NCBI GenBank assembly: GCA_900314645.1
Contig: OMWB01000025.1
Location: 1 to 46,113, forward strand
Origin: an uncultured Actinomycetes bacterium
Lineage (GTDB): Bacteria > Actinomycetota > Coriobacteriia > Coriobacteriales > Atopobiaceae
Length of the DNA stretch: 46,113 nucleotides
Direction: 5' to 3'
Both the position numbers and the translations under genes were made by a program. Below the pieces are notes generated by a model. That model did not search any database. It was not told where the DNA came from and worked only from the letters and a program-made list of their open reading frames with translations. This document shows positions 1-9,631 of the stretch, piece after piece. Numbering within the stretch: the first letter of the stretch is position 1; every line of letters starts with the position of its first letter.

Positions 1-2390
1 CACATCTTCATGGAGATCTGCATGACCTGCTCCTGGTAGACCATGGTGCCGTAGGTCTCGTCCAGGATGTCTGCCAGGCGGTTGTCGTAGAAGGCGACCT
101 CCTTGCGGCCGTTCATGCGGTCGATGTAGTCGGCGACCATGCCCGCGCCCAAGGGACCGGGACGGTACAGCGCGATAAGGGCCACCACGTGCTTGAACTC
201 GCGTGGCTGCATGCCCTTGATGGTGGCCGTCATGCCGGCGGACTCGATCTGGAACACGCCCGCCGTGTGGCCGCGGCCCATCAGCGCGAAGATCTCTGGG
301 TCATCAAAGGGAATCTTGTCCACATCGATGTCGACGCAAGTTGCCCCCGGCTTAATGGTGGAACGCACCGCCTCGGGCATGCGCTCGATATCCTCGGGAG
401 TCGAGTAGTTGGCCCTGATGTTGGCGAGGGTCTTCGAGATGACGGTCAGAGTGCGCAGGCCCAGGAAGTCCATCTTCAAAAGGCCCATGTCGGCCACGGA
501 ATGGCCCTCGAACTGCGTGATCTCTACGCCGCCCTTGGTGTCGAGCTTCGTGGGCACGTGGTCGTTCACCGGGGTGGGCGTAATGAGCACGGCGCAGGCA
601 TGCACGCCCTCACCGCGCGTGAGACCCTCGATGGAAAGGGCGGCATCAATGATGCGGTGGGAGTCGGCGTCCTTCTCGTATGCCTCCGCAAACTCGGGGC
701 TAAACTGGTCCTCCTTGCCGTTGGTTTTCTTCAGCACATATTCCAGCTTTGCCTTGGGGTCGTTGGAGACCATCTTCGAGAGCTTCTGACCCATGTACAC
801 GGGAAAGCCCAGCACGCGGTTGGCGTCGTTGATGGCCTGCTTGGCCTTGATGGTCGAGTAGGTGATGACGTGGCTTACGCGGTCAGAGCCGTAGAGCTCG
901 CGGACGTGCTGGACAACCTCCAGCCGTCGCTCATCGTCGAAGTCCATGTCGATATCTGGCATCTCGGAGCGCTCTACCGACAGGAATCGCTCGAACATCA
1001 GGCCGTTCTCGAGCGGGTCAAAGGTGGTGATGTCCATGGCGTAGGCAACGATGGCGCCCGCCGCCGAGCCACGACCCGGGCCGACGCCGATGCCGTGCTG
1101 CTTTGCCCAACGCACATACTCCTGCACGATGAGGAAGTAGTCGGCGAAACCCTTTTGGCAGATGACGCCGTACTCGTACTCAAAGCGCTCCTTTACGTTG
1201 ACGCCGCCGACGGTCAGGTCGCGCCAGTCGTCTCCATAACGCTTTGCGAGGCCCTCCTCGCACTCCTTGCGGAAGCGCTCCTCGGAGGTCTCCCCCTCCT
1301 CCAGACCAGGGAACTTGGGCAGGTACGTGTGCGTCCAGTCAAGCTCATAGTTGCACTTGGACGCGATCTCGAGCGTGGTCTCGCAGGCCTCGGGGCACCA
1401 CGAGAAGAGCTCGCGCATCTCCTCCTCACTCTTGAGGTAGAACTCGGAGCCCTCCATGTGCTTGCGGTTGACGTCATCGAGGTGCGAGGCGGTGCCGATG
1501 CAGCTCACGATGTCCTGCGTGGGCGCGTCATCGCGGTTGAGGTAGTGCATGTCGTTGGTGGCGACCACCTTGATGCCCAGCTTGTGGGCGAGCTTCACCA
1601 GCTGCTCGTCGAGGCTGCGATCATTGAAGCCGTTGCGGAACTCAAGGCCATGGTCTTGAATCTCGATGTAGAAGTCATCACCAAAGATGTCCTGATAGAT
1701 GCGTGCCCAGCGCTCCGCCTCCTCGAAGTTACCGTCGAGGATGTTCTGCGGGATGATGCCCTGCACGCAGGCGGACTGGCAGATGATGCCCTCGTGGTAC
1801 TCCTTGAGCATGTCGAGCGTGGTGCGCGGACGGTAGTAGAACATCTCATTGGCGGCCTTGGACATCATCTTCATGAGGTTGACGAAGCCCGTGTGGTCCT
1901 TGGCCAAGAGGATGAGGTGGTAGCGGCGCTGCCGCGTGCCCTTCTCGATGGTATCGTCGGTGATGAAGTAGGCCTCGCAGCCAAAAATGGGCTTGATGAG
2001 CGGCGCTGGCTTGCAAGCGTCCACCGCCGCAATTCCTGCCTCCTTGTTGGAGGGTCCACCAGCCGCGTTCCAAGCGGCCACGTCGCGCTCCCACTGGGCA
2101 TGCACCCGGTCATGCGGACCGGCGTCCTCGGCGTCGGGCTTGGGCTCCTCGAGCTCCCAGTCCTTCGCAAAGCACTCGCGGTCGTGGCTCCACTGCTTGA
2201 AGTCCTTCTGGCGGCCGTTGTAGTTGCGGCACTCCGTGTCAAAGTCGGGGATGCCAAACATGTAGCCATGGTCCGTCAGGGCAATGGCAGGCATCTTGTA
2301 CTCGACGGCGCGCTTCACCATGTCGGGGATGCGCGTAGCTGCGTCGAGGATGGAAAACGTTGAGTGGTTATGCAAGTGCACAAACGCCAT
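1..2390 (-). CDS. dnaE: DNA polymerase III alpha subunit, N-terminal 796 residues (runs off the window)
   Basis: This is the replicative DNA polymerase catalytic subunit, cut by the left window edge. The reading begins MAFVHLHNHSTFSILD at an ATG (2388-2390) with a GAAAGG ribosome-binding site just upstream. The PHP domain is at the N-terminus (HLHNH at residues 5-9, TDHG at about 39-42). The polymerase palm has PDIDMDF at about 477-483, which supplies two catalytic aspartates, and KMDFLGLRTL further on, which supplies the third. An unusual stretch of roughly 75 residues (about 52-130, charged, rich in Trp, Lys and Asp) lies between the TDHG motif and KPIFGCEAYF, where most DnaE proteins have only a few residues. 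A long open frame on the opposite strand is a composition shadow. The DnaE identity is secure; PolC is excluded because the PHP domain is N-terminal and no exonuclease domain is inserted. Confidence 0.97.
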   Translation of the reverse strand, partial: MAFVHLHNHSTFSILDAATRIPDMVKRAVEYKMPAIALTDHGYMFGIPDFDTECRNYNGRQKDFKQWSHDRECFAKDWELEEPKPDAEDAGPHDRVHAQWERDVAAWNAAGGPSNKEAGIAAVDACKPAPLIKPIFGCEAYFITDDTIEKGTRQRRYHLILLAKDHTGFVNLMKMMSKAANEMFYYRPRTTLDMLKEYHEGIICQSACVQGIIPQNILDGNFEEAERWARIYQDIFGDDFYIEIQDHGLEFRNGFNDRSLDEQLVKLAHKLGIKVVATNDMHYLNRDDAPTQDIVSCIGTASHLDDVNRKHMEGSEFYLKSEEEMRELFSWCPEACETTLEIASKCNYELDWTHTYLPKFPGLEEGETSEERFRKECEEGLAKRYGDDWRDLTVGGVNVKERFEYEYGVICQKGFADYFLIVQEYVRWAKQHGIGVGPGRGSAAGAIVAYAMDITTFDPLENGLMFERFLSVERSEMPDIDMDFDDERRLEVVQHVRELYGSDRVSHVITYSTIKAKQAINDANRVLGFPVYMGQKLSKMVSNDPKAKLEYVLKKTNGKEDQFSPEFAEAYEKDADSHRIIDAALSIEGLTRGEGVHACAVLITPTPVNDHVPTKLDTKGGVEITQFEGHSVADMGLLKMDFLGLRTLTVISKTLANIRANYSTPEDIERMPEAVRSTIKPGATCVDIDVDKIPFDDPEIFALMGRGHTAGVFQIESAGMTATIKGMQPREFKHVVALIALYRPGPLGAGMVADYIDRMNGRKEVAFYDNRLADILDETYGTMVYQEQVMQISMKM

Positions 2391-2438
2391 GGGGTGCCTT
2401 TCTTCGGGTTCGCGAGTATTCATTCTAACCGACGGGAG

Positions 2439-2571
2439 CGACAAGTAGTGCCCTGCCGGTTCCCCGGGGCCAGACTTGGTCAGCGCTCAGTCCTCGCCTC
2501 GCTGCGCTCGGCTGCGGAAGTCGCGCTCGACCAAGTCTGGCCCCGGGGAACCGGCAGGGCACTACTTGTCG
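2439..2571. repeat. Long perfect inverted repeat, 43-bp arms, between addA and dnaE
   Basis: The arms at 2439-2481 and 2529-2571 are exact reverse complements (the left begins cgacaagtagtgccctg, the right ends cactacttgtcg). They are separated by a 47-bp spacer that also extends the stem imperfectly (agcgc/gcgct). The repeat fills most of the 224-bp gap between the addA stop and the dnaE start, both transcribed leftward. There is no U-rich tail, so it is not a textbook intrinsic terminator. It could halt or process addA transcripts, or be a small non-autonomous repeat. Confidence 0.9.
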
Positions 2572-2614
2572 CGTTTCCATCGGCGCGAGAATGACGCTCG
2601 CCCGCCGCAAGGGC

Positions 2615-5600
2615 TTAGGTCATTCTTGGGGGTGTGAGGTTATCGAAGTTGTAGCTTACACTCACTGGTTGGCCGTCTCCTCTGTCTTGTTCTACGCATA
2701 CGAAGGTGCAGGTCACTCGCTTATATCCTTGATTCATCATGACCCAAGCGTAGAAGTTGGCTTGCATCTCGTGGCGGGCGTAGATTTCGTCGAGGGTGAG
2801 GCCAGCGTCGCCGGTCTTGTAGTCGATGACTAACGCCTCGTCGGAACCTGGGTCGGTGCAGAGGAGGTCGATTGCGCCTTCCACGTACTGGCCATATTGA
2901 GAGTCGACCGCCTTGAAGAAGGGGACCTCCGGACGCACGAGCGCATGCGAAAGCGCCTTCGCGCGGACGTCGGAGCGCTCCCAGCGCTCGATAGCTTCCT
3001 CAAGGCGCGTCTTCTGCTTTGCGGAGAGGTGCCATTGGCGCGACAGTGCCTCGAGGCGCGCCGTGCTGTGGCCACTGCCCGTCTCGATCATGGTTTGGGC
3101 AAGCTCGTGGAAGGCGGAGCCGAGGTTCGTCGCCTTGTCGGTGTCCTCAAGGTCCTCGGGAGCATCAATGTCCTCGTCCTCGATGGCCGCCGTGATTCCC
3201 TCGTTCACGGGTTGGACAGGCTGCTCATCAGTCTGGTGCGGGTACGCCGCAGCCATGAGCGCGTGCGCGGACGAATAGCTGAAGACGCCCGTGCGGGCAC
3301 GCGTGACCTTGGCCTGCGCAAGCGCAGGCACCAGCCCATCGGCGGGATCCACGTCGTACAGCGTGAACGTCGGCTCTTGCTCGGTAGTGTCCTCCACGGC
3401 GAAGAGTGGTGCGTAGACCTCCGGCATAGCGACGGGGTTGCCCTCGTCATCCTTGCCCAATGAGATGTGCCGCACCCGCGCGGGCTGTGTCCCGCCATAG
3501 TTCAGCGCAGACTCGCCCAAGACAGGAAGCTCCCCACCAAACAGGGTCGCTACAACCTGCTCGGCAAGCATGGGAGAAAGCTCTCCCTTGCTGCTTGCGG
3601 TCACGGTAAGGCCGAGTATCACCGACTCTCGCGCTCGCGTGATGGCCACGTAGAGCAGTCTGGCCCGTTCCTGCTGGTCACCATCGATGGAGGCATTGAC
3701 CAAGAAGCGCGCCCAGTCAACGAGGTCCGATCCCTCGGTCACGCTCCCCGCATCCTTGCCAAGCATGTCACGCTTGATGTCACGGGGAACAAGCGTCGCG
3801 TACACGTGACCTGCCTTGTTCTCGCACGTAACGCCCACGATGGAGGTGCCCTGCGAATTGCCCCAGCACTCCGAGATGGCCACCAGCGGGAACTCGAGGC
3901 CCTTCGAGGCATGCACCGTCATGACCTGCACGGCACCACCTTCGCCGCCAGATAGCGACGCCGGGCCAACCTTGCTGGCATCAAGCCAACGATCAAACTC
4001 CACCGCGGCCTGGGAGGGGCCAAGGCCACCGCCACGCACGAGCTCACCCACGTGGCGAACGGCCGCCAAGGCATTGGCAAGCTGCGCCTGCCCATCGGCA
4101 CCACCAGCTGCGCAGCGCGCGACCCACCCAGACTCGACGAGCACTGCCCGCAACACATCCTCGATGCGCCACGTCGCGAGACGCCCAAGCGCACGGGCAA
4201 GCACCTCGTGCGCCTCCGCGAGCCGCGGCGATGCCTGCGCGTCACCAGGCAGCTCAAATCCGAGAATGCCCACGTCAATCCCTCGACGGGCATAGGCACC
4301 GTTAAGCTCCTGCGTCTTGGTGGCAAGCAGGCAGAGGTCATCCGCCTCGAGCGAGAAGAGCTCGCTCACCAGCACGGGGAAGAGCCCCACCTGTGTGTCT
4401 TTGGGGTTGGCGAGCACATGCAGCAGCGAGGCGACGAGCCGCACCTCAGGCGCACGCGAGAAGGTGGAACCACCACTCACCACGCAGTCGATGCCACGCG
4501 CACGAAGCGCCTGCAGGTAGCAGTTGAGGTTTGTCATACGCCCCAACAGCAGCGCAACGTCCTCGGGACGCTCGCCGGCTTCGATGCGCTCGGCGATGCG
4601 GTCCGCGATGAGCCTCGCCATGGCATCGGAGCGCATGGGCGCCGTCGCGCCGCCACGCGCGGCAGATGAGAGCACCTCCACGTCAATGCGTGGCAGATTC
4701 CGAGCCCTCAGGCCATCTGGCCGCGTGGGACACGGGTCAAGTCGCATGAAATCAGGCAAGGGACCATCCAGCGCACGTTCCACAAACGAGAGGACGTCAG
4801 CATGGCTGCGGAAGTTCATAGTAAGGCGCACGTGCGCGGCCTCGTCGGTGGTCGCCTCACGGTCGCGGAACACCTGCACGTCTGCCGCACGGAAGCGATA
4901 GATGGACTGCTGCGCATCGCCCACCGTGGCCAAATGGCACGCGTCCTCTCCCGAGAGCATCTCGATCATCTCGACCTGCTGCGCATTGGTGTCCTGGAAC
5001 TCGTCGACCATCACCAGACGGAACTTCGAGCCATAGCGCGCGGCAATCTCGGGGTGCTCGCGGAACGCCGCAAAGGTGCGCGAGAGCAGGTCGTCGTTAT
5101 CCAGAGATCCAAGCTCCGCCTTCAGCTGGCAGTAGCGCTCGTCAACCATGCGCGCAATGCGCACCACTTCCTGCGCGCGCTCCCCCATCGACGCAAACGC
5201 CGCGACGAGGACCGCCTGAGCATACGTGTCCTTGAGGTCCTTTCCGACCTCCTTCATCGACTTCTTGCGATACGCATCACCCGGCTTGCCCAGCTGCGCC
5301 ATCACCTCTGGCACGGCCTCCTTGCGCTGCCCGGGTGGCAGCAGCAGAAAACGTCCCAACACGTCGAGGTCATGCTCGAGGCGTTCCTCTTCTGTCGCGC
5401 CCTTTGCGGAGGCAAACGCCCCCTCGCTTCGGCCGAGCGTCAACGCGCGCTCGGAGTCGTCACGCAGATACCTGAGGGCATCAAAGGCATCAGGGGCGAC
5501 ACCCGGGAAACGGAGCGAGTCAAAGCCCTCGAGCGCGCTTCCCGCGGCATTGCGCACCCCGCGCACCATGCCAAAGACCGAGCCTGCCGCATCGTCTCCA

Positions 5601-6094
5601 GAAGGAGAGCGCAGCGGAAACGCATTGAAGAGCTCGGCAAACTCGGGGAGGTCCCGCACGTTGCGCAGGACCTCGTCGGTGGCCTGCTCAACGAGGTCCT
5701 CTTGGACCGATCCCTCCAACACCTCGAACTTAGGGTCAAGCCCAAGGTCAAAGGCATGCCGGCGCAGAATGCGTGAGCACATGCCGTGGATGGTGGAGAT
5801 CCACGCAGAGTCGACTGCCAGGGCTTGGGCCTCCATGCCACCCTCGCGCAGACGCTCGCGAATCTTCTCCTTGATCTCCTCCGCCGCAAGACGGGTAAAG
5901 GTAATGACGAGCACCTCGTCGAGGCTCTCTATGAATGCGCCGCCATCCGAGCCTGACCCCGGCTCGAGCGCCCAGGCAACGCGCTCCGCGAGCGTCGACG
6001 ACTTGCCCGAGCCCGCCCCTGCCGCCACGAAGAGCGGCCGGTCAAGCGTCTGCACAATTCTCAGCTGGTCATCGGTGAGCCTTCGGGCGGCCAT
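2615..6094 (-). CDS. addA: AddA-type ATP-dependent helicase/nuclease subunit
   Basis: This is the helicase-nuclease subunit of the AddAB (RexAB) complex, which processes double-strand DNA ends for recombinational repair. It is about 1,159 residues long, normal for AddA. Superfamily 1 (UvrD-like) helicase motifs are clear: Walker A AAGAGSGKSS at about 24-33, VDEFQDT at about 360, and VTRARE-like sequence (YVAITRARES) later. The C-terminus carries a RecB-type nuclease with EGAIDLL followed by VIDYKTGD at about 1080. The start is placed at the ATG 6092-6094 because it overlaps the addB stop as TGATG and follows GAGGAGG; an upstream in-frame start would add 13 residues inside addB. It forms an operon with addB. 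The large inverted repeat lies downstream. Confidence 0.93.
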   Translation of the reverse strand: MAARRLTDDQLRIVQTLDRPLFVAAGAGSGKSSTLAERVAWALEPGSGSDGGAFIESLDEVLVITFTRLAAEEIKEKIRERLREGGMEAQALAVDSAWISTIHGMCSRILRRHAFDLGLDPKFEVLEGSVQEDLVEQATDEVLRNVRDLPEFAELFNAFPLRSPSGDDAAGSVFGMVRGVRNAAGSALEGFDSLRFPGVAPDAFDALRYLRDDSERALTLGRSEGAFASAKGATEEERLEHDLDVLGRFLLLPPGQRKEAVPEVMAQLGKPGDAYRKKSMKEVGKDLKDTYAQAVLVAAFASMGERAQEVVRIARMVDERYCQLKAELGSLDNDDLLSRTFAAFREHPEIAARYGSKFRLVMVDEFQDTNAQQVEMIEMLSGEDACHLATVGDAQQSIYRFRAADVQVFRDREATTDEAAHVRLTMNFRSHADVLSFVERALDGPLPDFMRLDPCPTRPDGLRARNLPRIDVEVLSSAARGGATAPMRSDAMARLIADRIAERIEAGERPEDVALLLGRMTNLNCYLQALRARGIDCVVSGGSTFSRAPEVRLVASLLHVLANPKDTQVGLFPVLVSELFSLEADDLCLLATKTQELNGAYARRGIDVGILGFELPGDAQASPRLAEAHEVLARALGRLATWRIEDVLRAVLVESGWVARCAAGGADGQAQLANALAAVRHVGELVRGGGLGPSQAAVEFDRWLDASKVGPASLSGGEGGAVQVMTVHASKGLEFPLVAISECWGNSQGTSIVGVTCENKAGHVYATLVPRDIKRDMLGKDAGSVTEGSDLVDWARFLVNASIDGDQQERARLLYVAITRARESVILGLTVTASSKGELSPMLAEQVVATLFGGELPVLGESALNYGGTQPARVRHISLGKDDEGNPVAMPEVYAPLFAVEDTTEQEPTFTLYDVDPADGLVPALAQAKVTRARTGVFSYSSAHALMAAAYPHQTDEQPVQPVNEGITAAIEDEDIDAPEDLEDTDKATNLGSAFHELAQTMIETGSGHSTARLEALSRQWHLSAKQKTRLEEAIERWERSDVRAKALSHALVRPEVPFFKAVDSQYGQYVEGAIDLLCTDPGSDEALVIDYKTGDAGLTLDEIYARHEMQANFYAWVMMNQGYKRVTCTFVCVEQDRGDGQPVSVSYNFDNLTPPRMT

Positions 6095-9000
6095 CAGACG
6101 AGCCTCCTCTCGCAGTTGGCAACGGGGCACCATTCACAGGCATGCTTGTCCACTGGCTCCGCCTCTATGTGGCCTTGGACCAAAAGCGCGATCTTCTCAG
6201 CAATGCGCCGCTCCGTCTCGTCGAGAAGCTCCTCAAAGGAAAGCTTGCCCATGCCACCGGCCACCAGGCGTTCCCAGCGCTTGTCCGTGAGGCCACGGCC
6301 CATAACCATGTCTGCGGCGTTGGCGTCAAGCACACCAGCAATCTCATGCTGATTGCGCGCGCCGCCCTTGGTGGAGAGGTACACGGCACCAACCACCTTG
6401 AGCTGGGGAAACATGCGACGCACTACCTGAGCGTAGATGAGCGACTGCACTCGCCTGGGCAGTACGAGCGCATCGGCCGTCGCAGGGGAACCATCCGTAA
6501 ATGCGTCATACTCCGCCGCGAATCCCAGAGCGCCTTTGTGCTTGTAGTCGATGACCACAGCCCGCCCGTGGGCATCCACGTCCACGCGGTCGATGGTGCC
6601 CACAAAGTCGACCCCCGCGTAGCTAACGTGATGGGCATGCGCCCCCGAGCCACCAAAGCGCAGCTCGAAGTAGCGAGGCTCGAACCCGCGGAACTTGCCG
6701 ATCTCAAAGGCAGGGACATCGAGAAGGTCGCGCAGGAGGAGCTCGAGACGGTATTCCTCCGTTGCCGTATGGGGCACGAGCGACTGTGCTGCCACGGACG
6801 TGGCCTTCTGGTATTGGTGTGCCAGATGGAAGTCAAACTCGCTTCTAATCAATGACTGCACCGACGGAAGGTTCTCAGCTGTTACCGCCGACCCCGGAAC
6901 AAAGGTGATGTCAGTCCCCTCAAGGTCCATGAGCTGCCCGGGCTTGACGTGGCCCGCCACTTCGGCCGCCTGCTGCATGTGCCGACGACGAGCGACCTCG
7001 AGCACGCGATGGGCAAACGAGCCCATCTGGACGGCGGAGAACGTGGCGTCAGTCGCGTCCAGCCCAAGGCGGCGCAGCGTAAACCACTTGTACGGACACT
7101 CAAGATATGACTCGATTTGCGAGGCCGAGAGCGACGGAAGCCCATCGGGCAGCGTCGATTGCCCCTCGCGGGGAACGATGATCATGTCAGCTGCGGCGGG
7201 ACCCACTTGGCCTGCAGGGGCAACCGGAAGCACCTGCGTGGTCACATCCGGCTCGGCGTCGGCTACGAGCAGCCGGTCAGCCTGGCCCTCGCCGAGGACC
7301 GACCCGGGCATGCGCGACATCTCGGGGCCATAGCATGCAAGCGCCTCGCTCAACATAACCGCTGGATAGGTGGCCTGCGCATCGCAATTGTGCGTCACGC
7401 GTTCGAGCACCAACGTGCTGATGGGCACCTCGAGCATGCCCAAGAACTGACGGCGCGCGACGGCAAGGGGCGGCTCGGACTCATCAAGGCCCAATCGCTC
7501 CAAGAGCGCCACCGCCGCGTTATCCTTTGGTGAGAGCCCCCATTCTGCAGAGGTGAGCCCACAGATGACGAGCGCGTCCGCCGAGCGCGGCGGCAACGCG
7601 CTGGCCGCGCCTCGTGAGAGAATCCGCACATGGCAATCTCCGGCTCCCAGCTCCATACGCGAGCAGAGCACCGAACGCTGGGCAAGGTCCGACACAAGCG
7701 AGACCAGTTCCTCAAGTGGCAAGACCACCCGGACGCCCTTCTTCGAGGCGGCACTCACACCCATCGCACCAACGGTACGGGCGGCATCCTGAATGCTCGT
7801 GAGTGCCGAGACCGCCTCGCGACTACCGTCGGGATCAGCTTCCATCAGGGCACGTGCCAGCTGCAGCGCCGCCGTGCCCACGCGCCCACGCAGGACCGAC
7901 GCCGTCGCCTGCGCCACCACCTTTGACGTGAGGCTCTCTCGCTGAAGCTGGTCGAGCACCATCTGCGGGGCAAGCGAGCGGTTCCCGCGCCACTTGGCAT
8001 CGAGCTCCCAGGCTTGTGCGGGCTCAACCTGAGAGACTTTGGAAAGCAGGAAGTCAGTCAACTGACGCGGTGGCCACCAGGTCATGTCTCCCAGCTGAGC
8101 AACCGTACCTGCCGGCCCGCTCACTGGCTGGGGCCAATCTTGTGCAAGCGTTGCCAACCGAGCGACCACCTGCGCAAACCCCAAGAAGGCTGTCACCGTG
8201 ACGTCTTCCGAGGCAGCCCGTCGCACCGGACTGGTTACGTGCATGCCGCGCGCAGCCAGACGAGGGGCAAGCCCGCGCCATCCAGCCGTGACGTCGGGAA
8301 CCGCGACGACCACCTCGCGCGAGCCGGCATTCCTCAGATGCTCAACCTCCTGCGCGACCAGCTCCCACTCGGCCAAAGGGCCAGCTGGCTCGGCAAGTCT
8401 CACAGCGCCCTGTGGCGTAACCTCGCTCGCACCCAGCCCTTCCATCAGCGCGGCATGCAGCTCGGCCAGCTCTTCTGCGGGAGCATCCTGGCCCTCTACG
8501 GGATGGGCCACAAAGCTCGTAGAGAACTCGGCCGAAAGGCCCGCCTCCCGCGCCTCGGATGAGAGCACATCGGCAAGAGCGTTCGCTCCGCCCACATCAA
8601 ATGCGGCAACCACCTGCACGGGAGCCTTTGAGGAAGCTTCCAGCAAGAGCCTTCTCACCTCACGCGCAAGCGATGAGAACCCTGCCGCCACAACTGCCGG
8701 ATAGGCAGGCAGAAGCTCTGCGAGAAGCGTCGCCGCCTCGCAGCGCTCGACCAGATCACGCTCAGCAAGAAGCTCGCGATAGGCATCGAGGGTCGCGCAC
8801 GCGGCACGCTCCCCCGCGGTCAGGGTATCCAGCCGCGCGTCAGTTGCGTCGCGTCCCTCTGAAGGCAGCCATACCAGGGAGCCGCGAGCCAGAGAGGCAA
8901 GCTCGTCGAGGGTGCCTGAGGTTGGAGACAGGATTGTCGGACACGAGCGCAGGGCCAGGCGCATGAGGATGAGGCGTTCGATGTCCGATACCATATGCCG

Positions 9001-9246
9001 GCCGTCTCCCCAGACTTCCCAGCGCTCGTCTATCCATGCGCCCGGTGTGGTCACGGTGACGCCAAGCCCAAGTCCCTCAAGGCTGGCCAACTCGCGCTGT
9101 ACGTCGAGTGCTGCCGCAAAGGTTGGCACCAACAGCACGACATGTCCCGCGTGCGCGAGTCCCTGCCGCAGGGCCCCAATGACCGGTTCGCTCAACAGAT
9201 GCCGGTCTGCTGTCAATGTGATAGTAAGAGACACGTCTCTCCTCAC
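6094..9246 (-). CDS. addB: AddB/RexB-type exonuclease subunit
   Basis: This is the partner subunit of AddA, immediately upstream and overlapping it by the TGATG junction. About 1,050 residues long. The C-terminal nuclease core is visible: FVGTIDRVDVD followed by VVIDYKHKG. Cysteines for the nuclease iron-sulfur cluster are placed as in AddB: one in ESYLECPYKWF (about residue 717) and a C-terminal trio CEWCPVANC (1037, 1040, 1045). The N-terminus (VVLLVPTFAAA) shows no clear Walker A, more like RexB-type subunits than Bacillus AddB. Two GTG starts are possible, 9246 and 9234; the second has GAGGAGA just upstream, so the protein may be four residues shorter. The identity rests on the cysteine/nuclease pattern plus the addA neighbour. 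Confidence 0.85.
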   Translation of the reverse strand: MRRDVSLTITLTADRHLLSEPVIGALRQGLAHAGHVVLLVPTFAAALDVQRELASLEGLGLGVTVTTPGAWIDERWEVWGDGRHMVSDIERLILMRLALRSCPTILSPTSGTLDELASLARGSLVWLPSEGRDATDARLDTLTAGERAACATLDAYRELLAERDLVERCEAATLLAELLPAYPAVVAAGFSSLAREVRRLLLEASSKAPVQVVAAFDVGGANALADVLSSEAREAGLSAEFSTSFVAHPVEGQDAPAEELAELHAALMEGLGASEVTPQGAVRLAEPAGPLAEWELVAQEVEHLRNAGSREVVVAVPDVTAGWRGLAPRLAARGMHVTSPVRRAASEDVTVTAFLGFAQVVARLATLAQDWPQPVSGPAGTVAQLGDMTWWPPRQLTDFLLSKVSQVEPAQAWELDAKWRGNRSLAPQMVLDQLQRESLTSKVVAQATASVLRGRVGTAALQLARALMEADPDGSREAVSALTSIQDAARTVGAMGVSAASKKGVRVVLPLEELVSLVSDLAQRSVLCSRMELGAGDCHVRILSRGAASALPPRSADALVICGLTSAEWGLSPKDNAAVALLERLGLDESEPPLAVARRQFLGMLEVPISTLVLERVTHNCDAQATYPAVMLSEALACYGPEMSRMPGSVLGEGQADRLLVADAEPDVTTQVLPVAPAGQVGPAAADMIIVPREGQSTLPDGLPSLSASQIESYLECPYKWFTLRRLGLDATDATFSAVQMGSFAHRVLEVARRRHMQQAAEVAGHVKPGQLMDLEGTDITFVPGSAVTAENLPSVQSLIRSEFDFHLAHQYQKATSVAAQSLVPHTATEEYRLELLLRDLLDVPAFEIGKFRGFEPRYFELRFGGSGAHAHHVSYAGVDFVGTIDRVDVDAHGRAVVIDYKHKGALGFAAEYDAFTDGSPATADALVLPRRVQSLIYAQVVRRMFPQLKVVGAVYLSTKGGARNQHEIAGVLDANAADMVMGRGLTDKRWERLVAGGMGKLSFEELLDETERRIAEKIALLVQGHIEAEPVDKHACEWCPVANCERRLV

Positions 9247-9292
9247 TCACCTCACCAAAGCTGCAATTCAAAGCCAGGCTTGGGTTTTGTTC

Positions 9293-9598
9293 TTACTGTG
9301 TCTTGTGCTCCTCGAGGCGCTCAAGCACCAGCCGATACCCGCCGGCCTCGCCATTCAGACACTTGGATACGCGGCTCACGGTAGTGGACGACGCACCGGT
9401 AGTGCGCGAGACATCCACATATGACGCGCCTTCGCTGAGAAGGGCCGCCACCTCAAGACGCTGGGCAAGGTCTGCAAGCTCACGAGCGCTGAGGATGTCG
9501 GCAAGCAAGGCCTCCGCCTCCTCAGGGGTCCGCAACGTGCAGAGCGCCTCATACAGGCGAGCGTTTGCTCGCGTTCCAGCGTCTCCGTCCTTGCGCAT
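9293..9598 (-). CDS. YerC/YecD family TrpR-like DNA-binding regulator
   Basis: A 101-residue protein of the TrpR-related YerC/YecD family. Recognisable features are LADILSARELADLAQRL in the middle and a helix-turn-helix ASYVDVSRTTGASSTTVSRV, followed by a basic-acidic tail. The family is predicted to bind DNA; no ligand is evident and the target is unknown. The start is the ATG at 9596-9598, preceded by GGGGGAGAT; a TTG seven codons upstream is less likely. It ends 46 bp before addB on the same strand, so it may be co-transcribed with addBA, though that says nothing firm about its role. Confidence 0.85.
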   Translation of the reverse strand: MRKDGDAGTRANARLYEALCTLRTPEEAEALLADILSARELADLAQRLEVAALLSEGASYVDVSRTTGASSTTVSRVSKCLNGEAGGYRLVLERLEEHKTQ

Positions 9599-9631
9599 CC
9601 GATCTCCCCCAGCCAACGATCAGTCAGGTCT

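Noticed and set aside
189..2363. A 724-codon open frame on the plus strand opposite dnaE
   Set aside because: Its protein is Leu/Val/His/Gly-rich without domains, and the minus strand encodes a textbook DnaE. High-GC codon bias opens the opposite frame.
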